Made by a program: the position numbers and the translations under genes | Shown here: positions 1 through 5,208 of the stretch, one piece after another | Layout: each line of letters starts with the position of its first letter | How positions within the stretch are numbered: the first letter of the stretch is position 1 | Notes under the pieces: model-generated | The model's database searches: none | The model's input: only the letters and a program-made list of their open reading frames with translations | What the model was told of the DNA's origin: nothing | Origin: Bacillota bacterium | GTDB taxonomy: Bacteria; Bacillota; Clostridia; Christensenellales; Aristaeellaceae | DNA: 5,246 nt | NCBI GenBank assembly: GCA_023458835.1 | Contig: JAEWWY010000307.1 | Span: 1-5,246, forward strand | Reading direction: 5' to 3'

Positions 1-313
1 CCTCCACCTGGCACGCTTCCCTGTCCAGATGAAAATCCAGGGAGCACTTTGTGATCAAAAGCGGATGGCACAGGGGGATCAGGTCCGGCGTGCGCTTCAC
101 CGCCATGATCCCGGCCACCCGGGCCACCCCCAGCACATCGCCCTTTTGAACGGTTCCTGACCGGATGGCCTCCATGGTATTTTTCGCCATGCGGATGCGC
201 CCCCTGGCTACGGCGGCGCGCTTCGTTTCCCGCTTGTCCGATACGTCCGCCATGATGGCGGCCCCGGAAGCGTCAAAATGCGCAAGCCTTTTTTCCAGGC
301 ACTCCATGTCCAT
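1..313 (-). CDS. moaC: Cyclic pyranopterin monophosphate synthase MoaC, N-terminal part (runs off the window)
   Basis: MoaC converts the cyclohydrolase product of MoaA into cyclic pyranopterin monophosphate, the first stable intermediate of molybdenum cofactor synthesis, in the cytoplasm. The visible 104 residues start MDMECLEKRLAHFDASG and then show the family's conserved blocks: MADVSDKRETKRAAVARG (21-38), KGDVLGVARVAGIMAVKRT (57-75) and LIPLCHPL (78-85). Lys57 and His83 align with the active-site Lys51 and His77 of E. coli MoaC, from memory of that sequence. Full MoaC proteins are about 160 residues, so roughly the last third, including the Glu and Asp/Lys catalytic residues, lies outside the window. 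The start is the ATG at 313-311, with a modest GGAAAG six bases upstream; a second in-frame ATG lies two codons later. It follows the molybdopterin-binding gene by three bases, so the two are surely co-transcribed and probably translationally coupled. The family call is secure. Confidence 0.95.
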   Translation of the reverse strand, partial: MDMECLEKRLAHFDASGAAIMADVSDKRETKRAAVARGRIRMAKNTMEAIRSGTVQKGDVLGVARVAGIMAVKRTPDLIPLCHPLLITKCSLDFHLDREACQVE

Positions 314-316
314 GCC

Positions 317-1336
317 TCACTTTCCAAAACCGCAGTTGGGATAGGCGCATTCCGTGCAGCCCAGGCAAAAGCCCCCGTGTCCAAGCTCCGCAATCTCCCG
401 CTTTGAGACCTTCAGCCCGGCCGCGATCCTGGGCAGCACCAAATCGAAAACCGTGCGCTTGGCATACATCACGCAGCCCGGCAAGCCCAGAATGGGAATT
501 TCCCCATTGTAATAAGAAAGCAGCAGCATAGCCCCCGGCAATACAGGCGCGCCGTAGGTGATGATGTCCGCGCCCGTATCCCGTATGGCGGCAGGCGTCC
601 TGTCATCGGGGTCCACGCTCATGCCGCCGGTGCAAAGCACCATTTGGGCGCCCATATCAAGCATTTTGAAAATCGCCCTGGCAATATCCCGCTTCTCGTC
701 CGGAACGGTTTCATGGCCGATGACTTCGATGCCCAGTTCCGAAAGCTTTAAGCGGATGACCGGCGTAAACGTATCCTGGATGCGGCCGTAAAACACCTCG
801 CTGCCCGTGGTGACGATGCCTGCCTTCATAGGCTTGTACGGTATCACCCGCATCAGAGGCTGATCCCCGGCCGCCGCCTTTGCCGCATCCATCTTTTCTT
901 TGGAAATCAAAAGGGGGATCACCCGGGTGCCGGCAAGCCTGTCGCCCTTTTTGACCGGGAACCCGCCGTGGCGGGTGGCGATCATGACATCATCCATGCT
1001 GTTCACGGCCAGAAGCTTTTCCCTGTCAACCCAAAGGAGGCCGTCCGCGGCGGCGATGCATTCGATCTTGCCCTCCCTGACCTCCGAGCCTATGATATTT
1101 TCCCCCCGGCAAAGGGAAAACAAAATGGCGGCCGCCTCGTTTTCGTGCAGCATGCCCTCCTGCTTTTCCCATATGTACAAGTGCTCTTTCCCAAGCTTCA
1201 TAAGCTCCGGAATATCCTGCTCACGCACCACATGGCCCTTTTTGAACGCGGCGCCCTTCTTCTCATCCTTCACGATCACGGTAATATCGTGGCAGATCAC
1301 ATGGCCCACGGCATCCACGGTTCTGACAAGCTTCAA
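317..1336 (-). CDS. MoeA/MogA-fold molybdopterin-binding protein with C-terminal four-cysteine tail
   Basis: This 339-residue cytoplasmic protein belongs to the molybdopterin-binding (MoCF_biosynth) superfamily and probably acts late in cofactor synthesis, at molybdopterin adenylylation or metal insertion. The N-terminal half (1-170) is a MoeA-like lead-in with weaker motifs. Residues 171-310 hold the binding fold: GIVTTGSEVFYGRI (173-186), LCTGGMSVDPDDRTP (234-248) with the acidic residues expected near the pterin or metal site, and GLPGC (284-288), where MoeA usually has GLPGNP. The tail carries Cys324, Cys327, Cys330 and Cys335 just before the final GFGK, which suggests a zinc or Fe-S site absent from E. 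coli MoeA. It is some 70 residues shorter than typical MoeA, so I do not name it moeA. The start is TTG at 1336: an in-frame TGA lies 12 bases upstream, and AGGGG sits about eight bases before it. It is the first gene of a two-gene unit with moaC. The family is sure; the exact reaction is not. Confidence 0.9.
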   Translation of the reverse strand: MKLVRTVDAVGHVICHDITVIVKDEKKGAAFKKGHVVREQDIPELMKLGKEHLYIWEKQEGMLHENEAAAILFSLCRGENIIGSEVREGKIECIAAADGLLWVDREKLLAVNSMDDVMIATRHGGFPVKKGDRLAGTRVIPLLISKEKMDAAKAAAGDQPLMRVIPYKPMKAGIVTTGSEVFYGRIQDTFTPVIRLKLSELGIEVIGHETVPDEKRDIARAIFKMLDMGAQMVLCTGGMSVDPDDRTPAAIRDTGADIITYGAPVLPGAMLLLSYYNGEIPILGLPGCVMYAKRTVFDLVLPRIAAGLKVSKREIAELGHGGFCLGCTECAYPNCGFGK

Positions 1337-1426
1337 TCGGCCATCCCCTCATCCGTTCAACGCAACATACAAAATGAATCCACGCATTGCGTTATCTTAT
1401 CCAATCAGCGGCAAAAAAAACCAGGT

Positions 1427-1465
1427 CATTGCTTGCCGATTCTTTTATGGCAAGAAAAAGCAATG
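1427..1465. repeat. Imperfect inverted repeat, possible hairpin or operator
   Basis: CATTGCT (1427-1433) followed by TGCC (1434-1437) pairs with GGCA (1449-1452) and AGCAATG (1459-1465), giving 11 complementary bases interrupted by a 6-base bulge on the right arm. It lies about 90 bases upstream of the TTG start of the molybdopterin-binding gene. There is no T-run after it in either direction long enough to make it an obvious terminator, so an operator or a chance structure is as likely. Confidence 0.35.
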
Positions 1466-1622
1466 GCAAATGCCGCGATAAGCTGCGCGGCGTTGTTCTC
1501 AAAGCTGATTAGAATATCGCCGCTTGGGTGAAATGGCTGGCTGAATCCGGCCGGACCGCGTCCGTAAGGACAGGGCTTTTGCGTTTTGGGCGTATTTTTT
1601 GCCATTCTCGCCAGATCTCAAT

Positions 1623-1634
1623 GCAATCGTTTGC
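1623..1634. promoter_or_regulatory. Putative LacI/CcpA-family operator (GCAATCGTTTGC)
   Basis: GCAATCGTTTGC is palindromic around a central CG, with only the pair next to the centre mismatched. This is the form of LacI/GalR-family operators; the PurR consensus core is GCAAACGTTTGC. Read from 1621 it also fits the catabolite element WTGNAANCGNWNNCA except at the last base. It is centred about 45 bases upstream of the transporter -35 box, a place where a sugar-responsive or catabolite regulator could bind. No regulator gene is in the window. The regulatory role is an inference from the pattern and context. Confidence 0.4.
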
Positions 1635-1672
1635 CATTATTGGATTTTATCAAATTTTAAAGAATAATAATA

Positions 1673-1701
1673 TTGACAAATCACAGGATAGCGGGTACAC
1701 T
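1673..1701 (+). promoter_or_regulatory. Sigma-A-type promoter for the sugar transporter operon
   Basis: A perfect -35 box TTGACA (1673-1678) is followed after 17 bases by TACACT (1696-1701), which matches the TATAAT consensus at four of six positions. An AT-rich stretch (about 1640-1672) precedes it and could serve as an UP-like element. Transcription would begin near 1708, leaving a leader of roughly 33 bases before the substrate-binding protein gene, too short for a riboswitch. Position and spacing make this the likely main promoter of the rightward genes. Confidence 0.75.
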
Positions 1702-1725
1702 TAGCATACATGGAACCATAAATTG

Positions 1726-1733
1726 TAAGGAGG
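1726..1733 (+). promoter_or_regulatory. Strong ribosome binding site of the substrate-binding protein gene
   Basis: TAAGGAGG is an essentially full anti-16S match, seven bases before the ATG at 1741. This fixes the start codon and predicts high translation, as expected for an abundant binding protein. Confidence 0.85.
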
Positions 1734-1740
1734 CAAGTAC

Positions 1741-3009
1741 ATGAAGAAAACCCTTGCTCTGGCCCTGGTTTTGATGCTCGCGCTGGGCTTGTTCCCTGCC
1801 GCGACCGCGGAATCGGAAGTCACCGTTACCCTGTTCCAGTTGAAGGTTGAAATTGATTCCGCGCTGCAGGCGTTTGCCAAGGCGTATTCCGATGCTACCC
1901 CGGGCGTCACGGTCAAGGTGGAAACCTTTGGCGGCGGCGCGGACTATGGCGCCGCGCTGAAGGCCAAGCTGCAGGCGGGCCAGATGCCTACGCTCTTCAA
2001 CATCGAAGGCAAGGGCGGCTATGATGTGTGGAAGGACAACATGGCCGACATGTCCGACTGTGAATGGGTCAAGAACACCGACTTCGCCTACATGGGCGAT
2101 GACGGCAAGGCCGTCGGCTTCCCGGTGGCGGTCGAAGGCTTCGGCCTGGGCTACAATGCCGATATCCTGGCAAAGGCCGGCATCGATCCCGCAACGCTGA
2201 CCACCTTCTCGGCAGTCAAGGCGGCGTTTGAAAAGCTTGATTCCATGAAGGCCGAGCTTGGCCTGGATGCGGTTGTTTCCATGGCCACCTCCATCGCCGG
2301 CGGCATGTGGTGGGTCACAGGCAATCATAACTTCAATGCCTACCTGGCCGGCGGCCTGGCGTATGACGATACCTCCGTGCTGGATAAGCTTCTCAAGGGC
2401 GAGGTCGATGTGGACCGCCTGACCGAATATTGCAACTATGTGAAATTGCTGTTCGACAATGCGGATCAAAACATCCTGACCAATGGCAACTATGATGCGC
2501 AGGTTTCCTCCTTTGCGCAGCAGAAGACCGCGTTCCTCCACCAGGGCAACTGGGTGGATCCGAACATGAAGCAGTTGGGCGTCACCTTCAAGATGGGCTA
2601 CATTTCCCACTGCTTCACCGACAAGCAGGAAACCAAGGGCCTGTTCATGGCCGCTCCCAGTTGGTATTGCCTGAACGGCGGCGCCCCCGAGGCCGAGCAA
2701 AAGGCTGCCAAGGCTTTCCTTGACTACATGGCCACCACGCCCGAAGGCGCCGAATACATGGTCAACCAGGCCGGCATGGTACCGGCGTTCAAGTCCGTTA
2801 CCCTCAAGCCTACCGGTCAGTTCTCAGCGGCACTGGTGGAAGCCAGCGCCATTGGCGGCAACTACAACTGGCGTTTCGGTTCCCTGCCCGATGGCACGGG
2901 CCAAAACGTGCTGGGCCCGGTGTTCGACCTGTTCGCCCAGGATACCTCCGATGTCAACATGCTGATCAAGGACCTGACCGATGCCATCGCAAAAGTCCCC
3001 ACCCTGTAA
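1741..3009 (+). CDS. Carbohydrate ABC transporter substrate-binding protein (extracellular family 1, CUT1)
   Basis: This 422-residue exported protein captures a sugar, probably an oligosaccharide, outside the membrane and delivers it to the permease pair encoded downstream. Residues 1-23 form a signal peptide: MKK, a Leu/Ala-rich core, then ATA before Glu24. There is no lipobox cysteine (first Cys is 107), unlike most Gram-positive binding proteins. The mature part fits the MalE/MsmE-like family: LFNIEGKGGYDVWKD (85-99), VAVEGFGLGYNADIL (129-143), FLHQGNWVDP (265-274; AF..GNW is typical of this family), and MVNQAGMVPAF (340-350) near the end. Aromatic residues at Trp190-Trp191, Trp308 and Trp377 could stack on sugar rings. 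Length is normal for the family. The ATG at 1741 has an ideal Shine-Dalgarno and promoter upstream, and a strong terminator follows the stop. The sugar cannot be read from the sequence; raffinose- or multiple-sugar-type substrates are only a guess. Confidence 0.93.
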   Translation: MKKTLALALVLMLALGLFPAATAESEVTVTLFQLKVEIDSALQAFAKAYSDATPGVTVKVETFGGGADYGAALKAKLQAGQMPTLFNIEGKGGYDVWKDNMADMSDCEWVKNTDFAYMGDDGKAVGFPVAVEGFGLGYNADILAKAGIDPATLTTFSAVKAAFEKLDSMKAELGLDAVVSMATSIAGGMWWVTGNHNFNAYLAGGLAYDDTSVLDKLLKGEVDVDRLTEYCNYVKLLFDNADQNILTNGNYDAQVSSFAQQKTAFLHQGNWVDPNMKQLGVTFKMGYISHCFTDKQETKGLFMAAPSWYCLNGGAPEAEQKAAKAFLDYMATTPEGAEYMVNQAGMVPAFKSVTLKPTGQFSAALVEASAIGGNYNWRFGSLPDGTGQNVLGPVFDLFAQDTSDVNMLIKDLTDAIAKVPTL

Positions 3010-3021
3010 GCGTCAAAACGC

Positions 3022-3053
3022 GGGGGGAACCGCAAGCGGTTCCCCCCTTTTTT
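3022..3053 (+). terminator. Intrinsic terminator between binding protein and permeases
   Basis: GGGGGGAACCG (3022-3032) pairs perfectly with CGGTTCCCCCC (3037-3047) around a CAAG loop, followed directly by six T residues (3048-3053). An 11-bp stem with an immediate U-tract is a textbook rho-independent terminator. It begins 12 bases after the stop of the substrate-binding protein gene and 60 bases before the first permease. I see no full promoter after it, so partial read-through, with the hairpin also protecting the upstream mRNA, is the likely source of permease transcript. Confidence 0.9.
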
Positions 3054-3112
3054 CCATACAATGCCGTGACCCTGCCCGAACCTTTTTCGCGCCGTAAAGG
3101 GGGAGCAACCGC

Positions 3113-3997
3113 TTGAAGCGTAAACTATGGGTTGACATTGCCTTCATGTTTCCCTGCCTGTTCGCATTTATCATGGTCATCATCTGCCCGTTCTTTTTGG
3201 GCATCTATTACTCCATGACCGATTGGAACGGCGTGCGTGAGACGATCACATTCGTAGGTCTTGAAAATTTCCGGGGCATGTTCCAGCAGCCCCAGTTTCT
3301 TTATTCGTTTTTGATCACGGTGGAATATACGGCGATCAACGTGGTTCTTGCCAATGTGGTCAGCTTTTTTCTGTCACTGCTTGTCACGGGTGAGTCAAGG
3401 TTCCGCAACCTCTACCGGGCAGGCTTTTTTGTGCCTAACCTGATAGGGGGCATCGTGCTGGGCTACATCTGGCAATTCCTGTTCAACAACGTTTTCACGC
3501 TGGCGGCGCAAGCGGTGCCTTTCCTGGCCAAATCACTGATCGCGCGCACCGATACCGTGATCTGGGCGATGAGCTTCGTAAACACATGGCAATACGCGGG
3601 CTACATCATGATCATCTATGTAGCATCCATCCAATCGGTCCCCGCCAGCATCATGGAGGCCGCGTCGGTGGACGGCGCCAGCTACTTCATGCGGCTGCGG
3701 CGCATCCTGATCCCCATGATGGCCAATGCCTTTACGGTTTCCCTGTTCCTGACGCTGACTACATCCTTCAAGCAGTTCGATATGAACTTCACCCTGACCA
3801 ACGGCGGCCCCAGCGCGCGCTTCGCGGGCAGTGTGGTGAAGGCCAGCCAGATGCTGGCAATGGATATCTATATCACCGCCAACGGTTCCAACAAGATGGC
3901 CGAGGCGCAGGCCAAGGCCGTTGTGTTCTTTGTGGTGCTGGTCGTGTTCTCGCTGGTGCAGGTGTACTTTAACAAGCGCAAGGAGGTGGAAATGTGA
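3113..3997 (+). CDS. Sugar ABC transporter permease, MalF/UgpA type (CUT1)
   Basis: This 294-residue inner-membrane protein forms half of the translocation pore of the sugar importer. Six membrane segments can be placed near residues 8-32, 65-90, 104-125, 148-171, 201-220 and 269-286. The cytoplasmic EAA loop that docks the ATPase is MEAASVDGASYFMRLRRILIP (181-201), with Glu182, Asp187 and Gly188 conserved. LTNGGP (228-233) after it is typical of MalF-type subunits. Length is normal for permeases lacking the extra MalF periplasmic domain. The start is TTG at 3113: an in-frame TAA lies at 3095-3097, and GGGGGAG (3099-3105) ends seven bases upstream; the next ATG (3146) falls inside the first membrane segment and has no such site. 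It lies beyond a strong terminator, and its stop overlaps the next gene. The family is certain; the substrate is unknown. Confidence 0.94.
   Translation: MKRKLWVDIAFMFPCLFAFIMVIICPFFLGIYYSMTDWNGVRETITFVGLENFRGMFQQPQFLYSFLITVEYTAINVVLANVVSFFLSLLVTGESRFRNLYRAGFFVPNLIGGIVLGYIWQFLFNNVFTLAAQAVPFLAKSLIARTDTVIWAMSFVNTWQYAGYIMIIYVASIQSVPASIMEAASVDGASYFMRLRRILIPMMANAFTVSLFLTLTTSFKQFDMNFTLTNGGPSARFAGSVVKASQMLAMDIYITANGSNKMAEAQAKAVVFFVVLVVFSLVQVYFNKRKEVEM
3980..3986 (+). promoter_or_regulatory. Ribosome binding site of the second permease gene, inside the first
   Basis: AAGGAGG, within the last codons of the first permease, lies seven bases before GTG 3994 and ten before ATG 3997. Either start is in range. 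I chose the ATG because it forms the common TGATG stop-start overlap. The arrangement predicts coupled translation of the two permease subunits. Confidence 0.75.
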
Positions 3998-4905
3998 TGA
4001 CCACCAAGATTAGCCCCATGCGGCTGGATGTAGCAGGCGGCAAGGGCGGCTCCTCGCGCAAGGCCAAAAGAATCGCTGCGGAAGCAGCCGGCATCCTGCT
4101 TTTCCTGCTGTTCATGATGCCCTTCTGGATGGTCATCATGAACGCCGCAAAGACCGCCAAAGAGATCATCTTCAGCGCCGTGTCCTGGCCGGAGAGCTGG
4201 GCGCAGATGCTTACCAACATTGTCACCATCTTCAATAATCCAACCACCGATTATTTCGGTGCCTTCATCGATTCGGTCATCATCACGGCGGCCTCCCTGG
4301 CGGTCATCCTGCTGTTTTCATCCATGTGCGCCTGGGTGCTGGTGCGCAACAAGACAAGGTGGTCCACGCTGATCTTCATGGCGTTCGTCGCGGCCATGGT
4401 AATCCCGTTCCAGGTGGTCATGTTCCCGCTGGTCAGATGGCTGCGCATCGTCGGAACCGCCAGCGGCCTGCCGCTTCTTGGCACATACCAGGGTATCGTG
4501 TTTGCCTACCTTGGCTTCGGCTGCTCCATGTCGATCTTTATCCTGCATGGCTTCATCAAGGGCGTGCCCATGGAATTGGAAGAGGCCGCAACCATCGACG
4601 GCTGCGGCCAGGCGGGCGTATTTTTCCGGATCGTGATGCCGCTGTTGCAGCCGGTGGCCGTATCTGTGCTGATCCTGAACGGCATCTGGATCTGGAACGA
4701 CTATCTGCTGCCGCTTCTGGTGCTGGGCTCCAACGGCGCGGTGCAGACCATCCCGCTGGCGGTCACGTCCTTTGTCGGCTCCTACCTCAAGCAGTGGGAT
4801 CTGATCCTGACAAGCGCCATGCTGGCCATGCTGCCCATCATCATCCTGTTTCTCTTCGCGCAAAAGTATATCATCAAGGGCATGGTGGAGGGTTCCATCA
4901 AGTAG
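3997..4905 (+). CDS. Sugar ABC transporter permease, MalG/UgpE type (CUT1)
   Basis: This 302-residue inner-membrane protein is the second pore subunit and pairs with the MalF-type permease just upstream. A basic cytoplasmic N-terminus (RKAKR, 21-25) precedes six membrane segments near 28-50, 90-116, 125-146, 164-188, 218-243 and 270-288. The EAA loop is MELEEAATIDGCGQAGVFFRI (192-212), with Glu196, Asp201 and Gly202 conserved. IWNDYLLPLLVL (232-243) and the C-terminal QKYIIKGMVEGSIK (289-302) are MalG-family hallmarks. The ATG overlaps the upstream stop by one base (TGATG); GTG at 3994 would add one residue and cannot be excluded. The overlap implies equal dosage of the two subunits. No ATPase gene follows, so the complex must borrow one. 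The family is certain; the substrate is unknown. Confidence 0.94.
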   Translation: MTTKISPMRLDVAGGKGGSSRKAKRIAAEAAGILLFLLFMMPFWMVIMNAAKTAKEIIFSAVSWPESWAQMLTNIVTIFNNPTTDYFGAFIDSVIITAASLAVILLFSSMCAWVLVRNKTRWSTLIFMAFVAAMVIPFQVVMFPLVRWLRIVGTASGLPLLGTYQGIVFAYLGFGCSMSIFILHGFIKGVPMELEEAATIDGCGQAGVFFRIVMPLLQPVAVSVLILNGIWIWNDYLLPLLVLGSNGAVQTIPLAVTSFVGSYLKQWDLILTSAMLAMLPIIILFLFAQKYIIKGMVEGSIK

Positions 4906-5039
4906 GGTGCGGAAAGAGGGTGCCTCAAGGCGAGGGAAACGCGTCGAAGCAGCCCCATTTATCTGCTCATAGAGGTACAGGGTGGAAGCGGGTGCAGCGT
5001 GAAGTTTTTCGCTTCGAAATATTCTTCTTGCCACACCTA
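4906..5039. other. Non-coding stretch after the transporter genes
   Basis: No gene is recognisable. Plus-strand and minus-strand open frames crossing it give low-complexity, Arg/His/Gly-rich translations that continue from antisense or out-of-frame reading of the permease. A small GCC-TCAA-GGC hairpin (4922-4931) and a weak GAAG/CTTC hairpin near 5000-5016 are present. Neither has a terminator-like T-run, so the 3' end of the transporter mRNA is not defined here. Confidence 0.6.
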
Positions 5040-5166
5040 GGCGGGCGAACACAGTTTGCCCCTGCGGCGCAAAGCGTGTATTGGCCTTTCTTCCGGCCTC
5101 CATGCACTCCGGAAATGAAGCCAACAAACCCCAATCAAACGTAGGGGCGAACTGTGTTCGCCCGCC
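5040..5166. repeat. 127-bp palindromic element with 24-bp inverted repeats
   Basis: The left arm (5040-5063) and right arm (5143-5166) are reverse complements over 24 bases except at position 5057 (T instead of C). Each arm is also a hairpin: GGGCGAAC-ACA-GTTTGCCC on the left and GGGCGAAC-TGT-GTTCGCCC on the right, with 8-bp stems. The 79-bp interior adds a nested pairing, TTGGC (5081-5085) with GCCAA (5120-5124) and TTCCGG (5091-5096) with CCGGAA (5109-5114). There is no coding capacity, no T-run and no obvious target-site duplication beside the arms. It resembles dispersed REP/BIME or MITE-like repeats; I recall similar GGGGCGAAC...GTTCGCCC units scattered in other bacterial genomes, but copy number here cannot be judged. 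It may end or protect the transporter transcript. Confidence 0.8.
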
Positions 5167-5208
5167 CGTGACCCGGCACATTCCAATTTCCTTTCAGGGC
5201 AGCAGGCT

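Larger units (their letters stand above)
1337..1672. other. Divergent intergenic region, no gene seen
   Basis: This stretch separates the leftward molybdenum-cofactor operon from the rightward sugar transporter. I see no protein with recognisable motifs and no tRNA or rRNA. Open frames entering it from the left on the plus strand are antisense shadows of the molybdopterin-binding gene. It contains an imperfect hairpin (1427-1465), a perfect 10-bp palindrome TCCGGCCGGA (1546-1555), a small GTCC-GTAA-GGAC hairpin (1560-1571), three copies of a 9-mer and a LacI-type palindrome. The right-hand end becomes AT-rich just before the transporter promoter. I could not find a convincing promoter for the leftward operon: TATGTT (1369-1364, minus strand) is a fair -10 but has no matching -35. 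Confidence 0.7.

Noticed and set aside
1337..1460. Molybdenum cofactor riboswitch in the leader of the leftward operon
   Set aside because: The leader before the TTG start is probably about 100 bases at most, and I could not recognise the conserved multi-stem architecture; only small hairpins such as ACGC-ATT-GCGT (1382-1392) are present.
900..1531. Two plus-strand open frames opposite the molybdopterin-binding gene extending into the intergenic region
   Set aside because: Their translations show no family motif, and the minus-strand gene explains the codon bias. The parts beyond 1336 are short and have no independent support.
1560..1580. GTCC-GTAA-GGAC hairpin followed by GGGCTTTT as a terminator
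   Set aside because: The stem is only four base pairs, the T-run is four and not adjacent, and no plus-strand gene ends upstream that would need it.
1710..1719. ATGG-AA-CCAT palindrome near the predicted transcription start as a repressor site
   Set aside because: Only four-base arms with no extension; too short to separate from chance.
1681..2700. Long open frame on the minus strand opposite the substrate-binding protein gene (339 codons)
   Set aside because: It is antisense to a gene with a clear family, signal peptide, promoter and ribosome site. Its His/Gly/Ala-rich translation has no recognisable motif and results from GC-biased third positions.
3057..3062. TACAAT as a -10 box for a permease promoter
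   Set aside because: It matches five of six consensus bases, but the -35 position falls within the terminator hairpin (AAGCGG) and has no resemblance to TTGACA.
5040..5166. Insertion sequence or CRISPR repeats
   Set aside because: There is no transposase and only 127 bp in total, and the repeats are inverted and occur once as a pair, not as a regularly spaced direct array.
4318..5181. Long minus-strand and plus-strand open frames across the second permease and the downstream region
   Set aside because: Both overlap the MalG-type gene out of frame, are rich in Arg, His, Asp and Gly, lack ribosome sites, and run through the palindromic repeat. They are composition artefacts.
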